DNA from: Prionace glauca
Lineage: Eukaryota; Chordata; Chondrichthyes; Carcharhiniformes; Carcharhinidae
Length of the DNA: 64,000 nucleotides
Reading direction: 5' to 3'
Assembly (NCBI GenBank): GCA_037974335.1
Contig: CM075760.1
Span: 41,916,103 to 41,980,102, forward strand
The notes below the pieces were generated by a model, which was not told the origin of the DNA, ran no database searches, and saw only the letters and a program-made list of their open reading frames with translations. Position 1 is the first letter of the stretch. Every line of letters begins with the position of its first letter. The position numbers and the translations under genes are program-made. This document shows positions 54,298 to 64,000 of this stretch, in pieces.

Positions 54298-55830
54298 AGT
54301 ATAGCATTAGGCGCCAGCTCTTATACTCTATACCCCTCCCTATAAAGGCTAACATACCATAAGCTTTCTTCGCAACCTTCTCCACCTGTGTTGCCACCGT
54401 CAAAGACTTGTGAACTGGCACTCCCAGTTCCCTCTGCATTTCTATACACTTAATAGGTCTACCCTTTAACATGTAACTCTCCTCTACATTATTCCTTCCA
54501 AAATGCATCACTTCGCATTTATCAAGATTAAATTCGATCTATTTATCTGCCCAATATACCAGCCAATCTATATCCTGCTGTATTGCCAGACACTGCTCCT
54601 CACTGGCCGCCAATCCTGCCATCTTTGTGTCACCTGCAAATTTGCTGATCACACCATGTACGCCCTTTTCCAAGTCATTTATATATATTACGAATAGAAG
54701 AGGTCCCAGTACTGAGCCCTGCGGCACACCACTGGTGACAGACCTCCAGCTAGAAAAGGACCCTTCCACTACTATTCTCTGTCTCCTGTTAACTAGACAG
54801 TTTTCAATCCATCTAGATATTTTACCCTGTATCCCATGAGCCTTAACCTTTTCAACCAACCTACCATGAGAGACTTTGTCAAACGCCTTACTGAAATCCA
54901 TGTAGACGACATCAACGGCTTGTCCTTCGTCAACCGTTTTTGTCATCTCCTCAAAAAATTGTACCAGATTCGTAAGGCAAGACCTCCCCTGACCAAAGCC
55001 ATGCTGCGTATCCCTAATCAGATCGCAATGCTCCAAATGCATAAACATCCTATCCCTAAGATTTTTTTCCAACAACTTTCCTACCACTGATGTCAAACTC
55101 ACTGGGCTATAATTACCAGGGTTATCCCAACTGCCCTTTTTAAACAACTGTACCACATTAACTACCCTCCAGTCCTCTGGGACCTCACCTGTGTCCAAAG
55201 AAGAGACAAAGATTTGCGTCAGAGGCCTAGCAATTTCATCTCTCGCCTCCCTAAGCAGCCTCGGATAAATGCCATCAGGCCCCGGAGCTTTATCAGTTTT
55301 TATGCTGCCTAAAAACCCTAACACTTCTTCTCTCGTAATGGATATTTCCTTCAACTGGTCTACAGCTCTCTCCAAGACATTACAAGACATCAAACCCCTC
55401 TCCTTCGTGAATACTGACGCAAAGTATTCATTCAGGATCTCCCCCATTCCCTCAGACTCTAAGCACAGTTCCCCTCCTTTGTCCCTAAGAGGACCAATTT
55501 TCCCTCTAACCACACTTTGGTCCTAATGTAAAATGCCTTTGGATTTTAATTAATCCTATCTGCCAAAGCCATTTTATGCCCCCTTTTCGCCCTTCTAACT
55601 CCCCTTTTGAGCTCCCTCCTGCTCTCTCTATATTCCTCCAGTGTTCTCTCCGTTCCCAGTTGCTTAGACCTAACATATGCCTCCCTCTCCTTCCTGACCA
55701 AGTCCTCAAAATCCCCTGTAATCCACAGCTCTCTAATCCTACCTTTCCCATCCTTCCTCTTTACCGGCACATGTCTTTCCTGCAACCTTTTCAGTTTTCC
55801 CTTGAAAGTCTCCACTTGCCGACCGTGGAC
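54297..55830 (-). mobile_element. CR1-like LINE with long open reverse transcriptase
   Basis: On the minus strand the linker (55815-55546) is followed by a 324-codon frame (55513-54539). It has 'DKAPGPDGIYPRLL', 'PEDWRVVNVVQLFKKGSWDN', 'HGFGQGRSCLTNLVQFFEEM', '[20 protein letters not shown]' and '[20 protein letters not shown]'. The catalytic FADD box reads FAGD, so one essential aspartate is lost. The thumb continues in another frame to 54297 and then ends abruptly in unrelated LINE sequence. The best-preserved palm in the window, yet inactive. Confidence 0.9.
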
Positions 55831-56230
55831 ATGTGTTTACTGTGATTCTAACTTTTCTATTGGAAATGGAAGGATGCCGGTTTTAATTGTGATGTTTATT
55901 TGTAAACCATATGACATTTATCAGACAACACACAAAGACGCACACACACATATTCTGTCGTTCCCATTCTTCCCCAGAAATTGTTTCCCTTTCACACACA
56001 CACACACATTTTCTTTCAACTTAAAACTACATCTTGGCCTCTTGGGAGTCTTCAGAGACCCAACTAAATTTCAAATGGAATGAGGAACATTTTCCCCAAC
56101 GCCATGTTTGCCGAGCTGGACATTAAAGGTCCCGTGGTCTCCAACAGCTCCCTGGGCAACATCCCTCCTTTTAACCAAAATCAACAAAAATACATTCCCA
56201 TGGATTGAGCCATTTTCATCTGATGCTGCC
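55831..56230. other. Unassigned, with short (AC)n runs
   Basis: 'cacacaca' runs at 55930-55955 and 55992-56008. No exon or repeat assigned. Confidence 0.4.
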
Positions 56231-57015
56231 GTGGCAACATCGGGACATAGCCACAGGAGTAGGCCACTCAGCTCCTCGAACTCGCCCCACCATTTAATAA
56301 TATCATGGCTGATCTGTGGCCGAATCCATTTTGGCTTCGCTGAGTCCATATCTCTTGAGACACCTGTTCAATTAAAGAAGACCTCAGACTTGTATCTAAC
56401 AATTGTACCAGCTCCCACCGGCAATTGCCAAAGAGAGTTCCAATCATTCACCTCTCTGGACTTGTTTTCTATCAACTCTCCTGAAAGGCCTTTCCCTATT
56501 TTTTTTTAAACTATGGTCTTTTAATCTCGAACCTTCAACTAATGGAAACAGTCCTTCCCTGAAGGTATTTCATTGGTTTCTATCAGAACAGCCTTCAAAC
56601 TTCTGAATTCGAGAGAAAAATGTCTTAATTCGTCTGATCTCTCCTCGCAACTTGCGTTGAACTCCGTCCAGAGTTAACATTTTTCCAAAGATATGTTGCC
56701 CATACTTGCTCACAGTGCTCTAATTGGGGTGGAACAAGGATTGTGCACAATTGGAGCACAACATCTGCCTCCGTATCCCCCAGTCCTTTGGATATGGAGG
56801 GAGGCATTCCATTGGTCTTAATGATTGTTTTCTGCAGCAGATCGTAACATTTTAAGAAACTATGTGCCGAACCCCGAATCCTGTTTGGCATCCACTAAAT
56901 TTAGCGTTGTCCCATCTAAAAATTATATCACAATCGATCATTTGGATATTTGACTTTTTGTCCCATTATCTAAGCCCTTAATGAATATTGTAAATAATTG
57001 AGGCCCCAGACGGAT
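56230..57015 (-). mobile_element. Older LINE 3' end and reverse transcriptase remnants
   Basis: 56230-56340 is a LINE tail ('ggagtaggccactcagctcc'). The minus frame 56891-56625 contains a worn thumb ('VVLQLCTILVPPQLEHCEQV'), and 56930-57010 continues with palm remnants ('aggccccagacggattcctg'). All diverged. Confidence 0.6.
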
Positions 57016-57245
57016 TCCTGCCGTACACCACTTAATCTGCATAATTCAGCAACGGACAGGTACAATTCATTGCACCATAAATTTTGGCACCTTGCAGAAG
57101 GGGATGTGATATGACATTAATGGATGTGAATTCTTGTTCCATTGATACCATAGATCATACCTGACAATGATATCTTCACACTAACTGTAATTACAATGTT
57201 TTGCCAGCAGATGGAAATAAATCTTGGTGAGTTACATTACATGAA
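57016..57245. other. Unassigned
   Basis: Nothing recognised. Confidence 0.3.
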
Positions 57246-57246
57246 G

Positions 57247-57440
57247 CATAAGAACATAAGAACATAAGAAATAGGAGCAGGAGTAGGCCATCTCATGGCT
57301 GATCTGTCGTGGCTCAGTTCCACATTCCCGCTCTCTCCCCATAACCCTTAATCCCCTCGCTCATCAAAAACCCATCAACCCGCGTCTTAAAAATATTTAG
57401 CGAGGCAGCCTCCACCACTTCAACGGGCAGAGAATTCCAG
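57247..57440 (-). mobile_element. Young CR1-like LINE 3' end
   Basis: 'cataagaacataagaacata' (reverse TTCTTATG tail), 'ggagcaggagtaggccatct', then the ORF end to 'caacgggcagagaattccag'. About 190 bp, near consensus, with a small deletion relative to the 19.6-kb copy just after the tail. Confidence 0.9.
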
Positions 57441-57444
57441 CATG

Positions 57445-57870
57445 GACTGCCGCAATACACTGGACCCTGCATCTGTTCGTTTTGAATTGGCCTCCATATG
57501 TATATATGTTAGAATGGACCCTGTCCATCATTATAATATATTATAACATACAGCGCGCTGTTTAAACTGGTATTGCACCAGTACATGTCAATGTATACAT
57601 CACACAATCACCTTGATCCGAATTTTTCCAGGTAGGAGCTAAATTTGCAGTTCTGCCACGTACAGTTCTGAATGGTGGTGGACATTAAAGCAATTAACCG
57701 CAGCTGGAGCCTCAAATAAAACCGCAATTCTTAATGATGTGGGAATCCAGCAAATGGAGATGAACAAAACTGAAACAATTGCTACAATCTTCCGCCAGAA
57801 GTGCCGAGAGGATTTTCCATCTCGGCCTCCTCCTGAGGTCCCCAGCATCACAGATGCCAGTTTCCAAACA
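57445..57870. other. Unassigned
   Basis: No gene or repeat recognised. Confidence 0.3.
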
Positions 57871-57874
57871 GTTC

Positions 57875-58080
57875 AATGCCTTTCATAGGATAAGATTGGA
57901 ACAGGAGTTGGCTCTTCGAGCCCGGGAGCCCGTGTCATATCTCTGCTTACATTCAACCAGCTCCCATCTCTGTTTGTATTGCAATAGGCCATGTCTCGAT
58001 AATATTACAATATCTCCTTTAGTTCTCTACTCGGCTTATTATCAGTTGCTCCTACATGATAGACGATACTTTCTAAGTTA
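57875..58080 (-). mobile_element. Old LINE 3' tail
   Basis: 'gattggaacaggagttggct' and 'cttcgagcccgggagcccgt' resemble the common LINE tail in reverse. Strongly diverged. Confidence 0.45.
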
Positions 58081-58109
58081 AAACTGGATTACTGAACTAT
58101 GCTTCAGTT

Positions 58110-58405
58110 AAGATGACGGCACGGTGACACAATAGTTATCACTGCTGTCTAATATCACCAGGGACCCGGCTTCAATTCCCAGCTGTGGGGACTGTCTGTT
58201 GGCGTCTGCAAGTTCTCCCTGTGTCTGGGTGAGTTTCATCCGGATCCTCCGCTTTCTTCACACAGTCCGAAAGATTTGCTGTTTAGGTCCGTTTTGGCCA
58301 GGCTAAATTCTCCCCTAAATTCTGCCCGAACAGGCGACTAGGGGATCTTCACGTTAACATAATTGCACTGTTAATGGAAATCTACTTGTGACACTAATAA
58401 GTAAT
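58110..58405 (+). mobile_element. Shark SINE with LINE-like tail (HE1-like), nearly full
   Basis: tRNA-like head 'ggcacggtgacacaatagtt' and 'gggacccggcttcaattccc' (boxes A and B), body 'ctccctgtgtctgggtgagt', then the tail 'gttaacataattgcactgtt' and 'tacttgtgacactaataag'. Confidence 0.78.
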
Positions 58406-58574
58406 TTTAAAAACTATAATCTGGCTGAGTTTCAATTCCTACTGTGGGAATCGAGGCAGCAGTGCCAGCCACTGTGCCACCGCCCCGCCCTCATGTTATA
58501 TGTTTTATATGGTTCAATCACAATTTTATGGGTTTCAATCAGATCTCCTGTCATCCTTCTAAACTCAAGTGAAT

Positions 58575-58715
58575 ACATGAGGTGGAGATGACGGTGATGG
58601 ACTGGTGTGGGCACAGAAAGAAATCTCACAACACCAGGTTAAAGTGTAACATGTTTATTTGGAATCACAAGCTTTCGGAGCACTGCTCCTTCTTCAGGTG
58701 AGTCAAGCGAATAAA
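58575..58715 (+). repeat. Copy of the 'aacaccaggtt' dispersed repeat
   Basis: 'tgaggtggagatgacggtga', 'tctcacaacaccaggttaaa', 'tttatttggaatcacaagct' and 'ttcggagcactgctccttct'. It is the plain form, ending at 'aggtgagtcaagcg'. It shows what the single, unfolded element looks like. Confidence 0.75.
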
Positions 58716-58729
58716 GACCCAGTCAAATC

Positions 58730-59110
58730 AATCTCGCCTCATAGGGCAGTCCCAATAATCTTGGTATCAACTGTATTCTCCCCAGACCCTTTCTTATTGA
58801 GTGAGATCAGAACTCCATGTACTACACCACGGGTGGTCAGATGAAGAACCAGCAAAACCACAGGAATACCTCCCTAATTCCAAACTCCAATCTTCTTGCA
58901 ATGAAAGTTTTCCAAACTGTTGGCTGTATATGTCTCTCCAATTTCATTAACTGGTGTACAAGGACACACAGATCCATTTGTACATTACACTTCCCCATAT
59001 ATATTGCTTTCTGCTTTACACACCAGTATATAACTGCACATTTAGCTACATTGTACTCTAAATTCTATGTGCCCTCCCATTCAAACAACTTGTCCAGATT
59101 ACATTGAAGC
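58730..59110 (-). mobile_element. Old LINE thumb region
   Basis: Minus-strand remnants: 'gacccagtcaaatcaatctc' (ORF end) and 'tgtacaaggacacacagatc' (the 'DLGVLVH' region), then 'tctatgtgccctcccattca'. Broken frames only. Confidence 0.5.
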
Positions 59111-59204
59111 CCCCCATCCCACCACCACCCATCCTCTTCACAGCTCACAATTCCCCCCAGTTCCGTATCACCAATCCTTTTGGACATGTTACATTTGTCT
59201 CTCA

Positions 59205-59490
59205 TCCAGATCCCACAGTGGCACAGCGCCAGGGATCTGGGTTCGATTCCGGGCATGGGTCACTGTCTGTACAGAGTCTGCACGTTCTTCCCGTGCCTAT
59301 ATGGGTTTCTTCCGGGTGCTCCGATTTCCTCCCATAGTTCAAAAGATGTTCTGGTTAGGTGCATTGGACCGTGTTAAATTCTCCCTCACTGTAACCCGAA
59401 CAGGCCCCGGAGTGTGGGCGACTCGGGGGATTTTCAAAGTAACTTCATTGCAGTGTTAACATACGCTTATTTGTGACAAATGAACATTTA
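59205..59490 (+). mobile_element. Shark SINE (HE1-like), nearly full
   Basis: 'ccagggatctgggttcgatt' (box B), 'ggtcactgtctgtacagagt', 'ccgggtgctccgatttcctc', 'tggttaggtgcattggaccg' and the tail 'taacttcattgcagtgttaa', 'cttatttgtgacaaatgaac'. The head is partly lost. Confidence 0.8.
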
Positions 59491-60470
59491 ACATTTGGGA
59501 CCCTGCGGTACCCCACTGTTAGCTGACCGTCACTCGGAAGAAGACCCATTTATTTCCACTCTCTGTTTCTTATCTGTCAATGAATTCTTTACCTGGGCCA
59601 ACACGTCACTCCCCATCTCACGTGCGTTCATTGGGCCTCCCAATATTTTATGAAGAACCTTCTCACATATCTTCTGTAAGTGTAAATACACCACGTAAAC
59701 TGGTTGCATCCCTCCCCCTCTCTACCCGAAAGAACTCCCCTTCCCCTCCCTCCCCCGCCCCCACCTATTACTTACATCCTCAAAAAATGCAAGTAGGTTT
59801 GTTTAGATAAACATGTCTTTCTTAAGCCCATACTGGTTTCATCAAACTCCGTCCATGCTTTCCAAATATTTTCCCATCATGGATTTGATAACAATCTCTA
59901 ACTGATGCTAAAGTCAGTCTGTAATTTATCAGTTTCATTCTCCCTTTCTCTGTATATATCGGGATTACATTTGTCACCCTCCAACCTGTAGGAATTGTTA
60001 CAGCCTATAAGGAATTTTAGAAGATGGGCAGCAATGTATCCAACATTTCCTGGGCCATTTCCTTCCATATTCTGGGATTATCAGGCCCCAGTGACCAACC
60101 AGAATTTCACCCTATTATTTTACCCAGAATGATTTTACTAATACTGATTTCCCTTAAGACCGTCTTACAACTACCCCCTTGGTTCCCGAACATTTCTGGG
60201 ATGATACTTGTGTGAAGGTAATGTCAAACTTAGTTTTGTATTCATTCAATATTTATTTATTCCCCATTATAATTTCCCTGGATTCTGGCTCTAAGGGATT
60301 TACATTTATCTTAAAAAATCCTTCTCTCTTCAGATATTGATATAAACGGTTATAATTAATTTTTATGTTCCCTGCAATTTTACTCCCATTCTCTATTTCC
60401 CCCGTCGATTATTTGGACTTTTTTTTGTTGAATTTTAAAAATCTCTGAAACCTCAGGCTTGTTTTTTCTT
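59490..60470 (-). mobile_element. Old LINE reverse transcriptase remnant
   Basis: Minus strand: 'tgcggtaccccactgttagc' (the 'SGVPQ' region), then 'aatattttcccatcatggat' and 'ccctttggattctggctcta'-like linker remnants up to about 60470. Frames are short and broken. Confidence 0.5.
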
Positions 60471-60549
60471 CTGGTAATTTTATGTAGCTTTTAACTAAGA
60501 AGTAATATTTCCTCCCCTGAAAGACATCCGAGAAAAAGATGAGCTTTGA

Positions 60550-60630
60550 CCATATATGATTTTCACAGTAACTTCATTACAGTGTGAATGTAAACCCATT
60601 TGTGACGATTAAATAAACTTCAAACCTTTA
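60550..60630 (+). mobile_element. SINE 3' tail
   Basis: 'ttttcacagtaacttcatta', 'cagtgtgaatgtaaacccat' and 'ttgtgacgattaaataaac' equal the tail of the SINEs at 58110 and 59205. Confidence 0.65.
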
Positions 60631-60654
60631 AATACACACGATGTCTTTATCAAG

Positions 60655-60765
60655 TAACTGAGTTGAAATTCCCCAGCTGCCAGAGTGGAACTGGAACTCC
60701 TGTCCCAAGCTTCTGGAATACTAGCTTAATAATGATATTGCTATACTACCCCCGAGACTGAATTA
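60655..60765 (-). mobile_element. tRNA-type SINE head fragment
   Basis: 'tggaactggaactcctgtcc' and 'aatgatattgctatactacc' reversed resemble a tRNA-like SINE head with its boxes. Diverged. Confidence 0.4.
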
Positions 60766-60989
60766 TCATCACATTTATTAATGGAATAATTGAACATTCA
60801 GGACTGGGTCACAGGTTGGATCGTGAGGTATCTTGTGCGAATTGAATACATTTCAGTTTGACTCAGAAATTATGTTGTTTCCATTCTTAACTGATCACAG
60901 TTTGTGTTTTGGCATGATGACATTTAACTCAGTGCACCTAAATTCTGAGATCTATGTCCAATATTACACTATACATTTATAACACGAAT

Positions 60990-61930
60990 ACATTCCAAAT
61001 GAATTTATGCTACATTCGGTTATTTCTCCCGTTATGTACACTGAGCCATCTCTCTTTTTATGCTACATTTGTTCCTCTCTATTCGTACTCAAGTAGATCA
61101 CTGATCTGATCCTATTACATCTGATCCCATCTCTGTTTATATTAAACAGGATTTGCATATTTACATCCATCTCTGTTAATTCAACATATGACCATGTATA
61201 TTTTGCCTGGCATTTAACTGTCAGAAGGAAGTCTTTTCCTGGCCTTGAATCTTATTCTGACAGAATGACAGTGATTCATGGGAATCCATGTAAAAGTTCC
61301 ATCAATTAATGAAATGACAAGGGGGACAGGTGAGGTAGAGAAGGTCATATCGGGCTTGACGTTAATCGTGTATAAACTGCACTATCAGAACAGGTGAACA
61401 CTTGGTCTGTTCCCTTAGAACTGAGCAGTTTATGGGAGATTTAGTACAGACGCTCAAAGTGATGAATGGGAATGTTTTACTCATTAGAAAGAGACTGTAA
61501 GCCACTGGCAAGAGGGCCAGTATACAGAAGCTTGATTACAACACACTAGGATATGTCTCTTTATGCACTGAATGTGACTCAAATGATTCATTATTTCAAC
61601 AGATCTTATATTTGTTTACATTGCATAAAATGCCGCTTTATTTATTACTCCTATTTGTGTTGTACCAGAGCCAGTCTTTAATTATATGACAGTAGGCCTT
61701 GTCTGTTTTTACACTACATTCGGTTATTTCTCTCGTTATGCCACTCTCGGCCATCTCTCTATTTATGCTGCATTAGATCCTTTCAATTAATTCGACAGGA
61801 GACCACGGATCTGTTCATATTTCATCAGATCTCATCTCTTTTTTATGTTACAGGGGATTTGTCTCTTTGAATGACACCAACATCTGTCTCTGTTAATCGA
61901 ACATACGACCTTGAACATGTTGCCTGCCGA
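60990..61930. repeat. Duplicated, degenerate 'tctgtttatatt' tandem array
   Basis: Two related blocks, 60990-61210 and 61695-61925, offset by about 705 bp ('cggttatttctcccgttatg' and 'cggttatttctctcgttatg'). Each is itself made of loose units around 'catctctgtttatattaaac'. Related units are in reverse at 44360-44610 and forward again at 62885-62960. Confidence 0.75.
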
Positions 61931-62635
61931 GATATTATCAATCCCGATATAATATGGGTGTGCCTGTCTGACACTAATCATTCTTGATTGGAGCAGTAAG
62001 TTTAATTTTTACTAATTTCGATAAGTAGCTGCGAGAAATATCTAATTGCTCTGTTATTGTGTGAGTAATATTTCGTTTGAACAATTTCTCAGTGATTCAC
62101 TGGTGTTCGGGGACAGGTCAATATCTGAATAATCGTACAGTGCTCATTACAATATCTTCAAGCAACCACCGTTGTGATACATTTTATTAGTTGAATATTG
62201 CACTGCACTGTGTCAATTTGACATAGACTTCAGAGATAAAGATTGACCTGTCTTATTTAAAGCATCCAACAGATTCACTGACAGTGTGAGACAGAATTCT
62301 GTACTCGCAATATCGCCAGATGGGCTCCCACTGGCTAAATATCTATCCACTCATTAATTACTTATCTGTTTCAGGGAGAAATAAAACGAAATCGCCACAG
62401 AACGAGTGTTGACAGTTAGGTTATGTTTGAATAGAATTATATATTCTGTAATTTGTATTGTTACCTTCGAAATTATTTTTCACTTTCGGATGTTTTCATC
62501 TGCCTATGCCTAAGCTTTGTAATTCCCTCCCTAAGTCTCCTTATTTCACTTTTCTCGTCTAAGTCAATCCATAAAACTGTCCCTGTATTGGCCATCCTTT
62601 CAGTCACCTGTTCAAATATCTCGTTGGTCAAAAGC
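61931..62635. other. Unassigned
   Basis: No gene or named repeat recognised. Confidence 0.35.
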
Positions 62636-62639
62636 AAGA

Positions 62640-62700
62640 TGCTGTGGGTGCCCGAAATCCGAACAGAAAGTGCTAGAAACACTCAATGGATCATTCTTCA
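62640..62700 (-). repeat. Piece of the 43105-type dispersed repeat
   Basis: 'cgaaatccgaacagaaagtg', 'ctagaaacactcaatgg' reversed. Confidence 0.5.
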
Positions 62701-62724
62701 TCAGTGGAATGGTTTACGGCTCTC

Positions 62725-62760
62725 TTTCTGTCTCTCTCTCTCCCCCCGCCTCTGCCCCTG

Positions 62761-62799
<39 letters not shown>

Positions 62800-62805
62800 T
62801 TTGTT
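62725..62805. repeat. (TC)n(AC)n microsatellite
   Basis: A CT-rich run with a pure (TC) block at about 62761-62790 and a short (AC) block to 62800. Confidence 0.92.
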
Positions 62806-62964
62806 GTAGACATGTACAGCAAGACACTGGGCCTTGTGTCTTTATTTACTGCATGGGACTCATTTGAATCATCATTGCAATAGACCTTATATTTGTTTAT
62901 ATTACATGACACACCATTCCATTTATTATTATATGATGACATGCCGTGATAATTGCTACAAATC

Positions 62965-63355
62965 ATCATTTCTGAGTTTTTGTTCAGCCAAGAGGCCATT
63001 TCTGTTACATTGAGCTCCATCTCAGATATGATTGTGTTAGGCTCTGTGTCATGCACTACTGAACACATCCGTGCCTTACTTTGTATTATATTGGACACTA
63101 ATAATAAAGCCAACACTGTCTCAGTAACTGGTTTTATATATAATGCGTTTGACAGATGGAAAAAAAGGACAGAACGAGATGAAAAGATGGAAATTAGCTT
63201 TAAAAATGTAATGGGGTTCGAAGAATGTGTTTCGTCTTGTTAATAATTACTGGGTGTTGTTCATCGTATTTAATTGCTCTCGCATTTCCTGGAATATTTT
63301 ATTGAAAGTTTGGGATGAAACTTGTAACATCCTCTTGTTCAAAAGAGATTGAGGA
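62965..63355. other. Unassigned
   Basis: No gene or repeat recognised. The 96-codon frame at 62953-63243 has no similarity that I know of. Confidence 0.3.
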
Positions 63356-63359
63356 ACAG

Positions 63360-63575
63360 AATGAATGTATGTCACATTGCACTGCAAATGGACTAAAGGA
63401 CAATTCAACATGGCCACTCCAACTAACCTGTACATCTTTGGACTGTAGGAAGAAAGCAGTAAACCTGGAGGAACTCCACGCACATACGGGGTGAATGTGT
63501 AAACACCACACAGTTACACAAGGCTTAAATGGAACCTGTGTCCTTAACAGTGTGAGGTACCAGTGCTTATCACTG
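63360..63575 (-). mobile_element. Shark SINE (HE1-like), minus orientation
   Basis: 'aattcaacatggccactcca', 'actaacctgtacatctttgg', 'ctggaggaactccacgcaca' and 'taacagtgtgaggtaccagt' give the SINE from tail to head in reverse. Confidence 0.72.
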
Positions 63576-63579
63576 TGTA

Positions 63580-64000
63580 AATAATTGTTATTAATTTTAG
63601 CATGATATTGTAATTTATTCAGTATTTATTGTACATTCTGTGTCTCAGTCAATAAATAAAGTTAATGAATGCCCCTGGACGCTCTTGAATGTGATGTACA
63701 GCTGGTCATGGCGCTGCCAAGGCAATGCATCTTTCAAATGATTCACTGAACTTCTCTCTTTCTCTGTCTCTGACTGAACCTAAATCAGATAACCTCTCTC
63801 CTCTCTCTCAGTCTCCATTAACTCACACAGGTTCCCAGGAGACGGATCTGACTCCGAGACTATTTCTTTTTTCTTCCTTAAGGCACCTTGTGACTGAAAA
63901 GATAAAGCACAAAAATCTCAGCAGAGGTAAATTCATTGTAGGAACTTAACCATTTCACTCAATTAACCTCTCTCCTCTATTTCTCACACACAACACCCAG
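63580..64000. other. Unassigned end of window
   Basis: CT-rich stretches near 63750-63800, nothing else recognised. Confidence 0.35.

Overview
The window looks like nuclear DNA of a cartilaginous fish, most likely a shark. Evidence is a cluster-type immunoglobulin heavy-chain locus (one V, two D, one J and one four-domain mu constant region in about 20 kb, all on the minus strand), a GPR139-like receptor of a family expanded in sharks, and dense CR1-like LINEs and tRNA-derived SINEs of the kinds I know from elasmobranch genomes. I cannot name the species.

Layout. 0-7 kb: four tRNA genes or relics (Val-AAC +, Glu-CTC-like +, Leu-TAA -, Thr-CGT -) among old LINE, SINE and Penelope-like remnants. 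7-9.2 kb: pieces of two LINEs on the minus strand. 10.66-15.5 kb: a two-exon GPR139-like receptor on the plus strand; its 3.9-kb intron holds two CR1-like LINEs, one beginning within about 30 bp of the 5' splice site. 15.6-18.4 kb: LINE relics and two fold-back elements, one with about 100-bp perfect arms. 18.6-39.35 kb (minus strand): the IgM cluster. Read in transcription order it has leader, V, D1, D2, J, a 10-kb J-C intron, CH1, CH2, CH3, CH4 with secretory tail, TM1 and TM2. 39.4-52 kb: 5' flank, then a second, diverged copy of the V and 5' flank with a truncated V pseudogene at 47.6-47.9 kb. 52-64 kb: almost all repeats.

The IgM cluster looks intact and is unrearranged. Every segment has its signal with the spacer expected for sharks: V-23, 12-D1-22, 12-D2-12, 23-J. 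All constant exons are open, splice in phase 1, and keep their Ig-fold cysteines. CH4 contains an internal G/GTAAAC donor that would join in frame to a TM1 exon; TM2 adds Ile-Lys-stop. Secreted and membrane IgM would therefore be made by alternative splicing and polyadenylation as in other jawed vertebrates.

The most interesting unexplained feature is the J-CH1 intron. Going toward CH1 it carries AT-rich 0.65/1.3-kb higher-order repeats, a GT/GA tract, a 1.4-kb GAGTGA minisatellite, and finally an 0.8-kb array that is purine- and G-rich on the coding strand and studded with AGCT. The last block has the position, strand bias and motif of a mammalian switch region, in an animal with no classical downstream isotype array. 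This is an inference from composition and place only.
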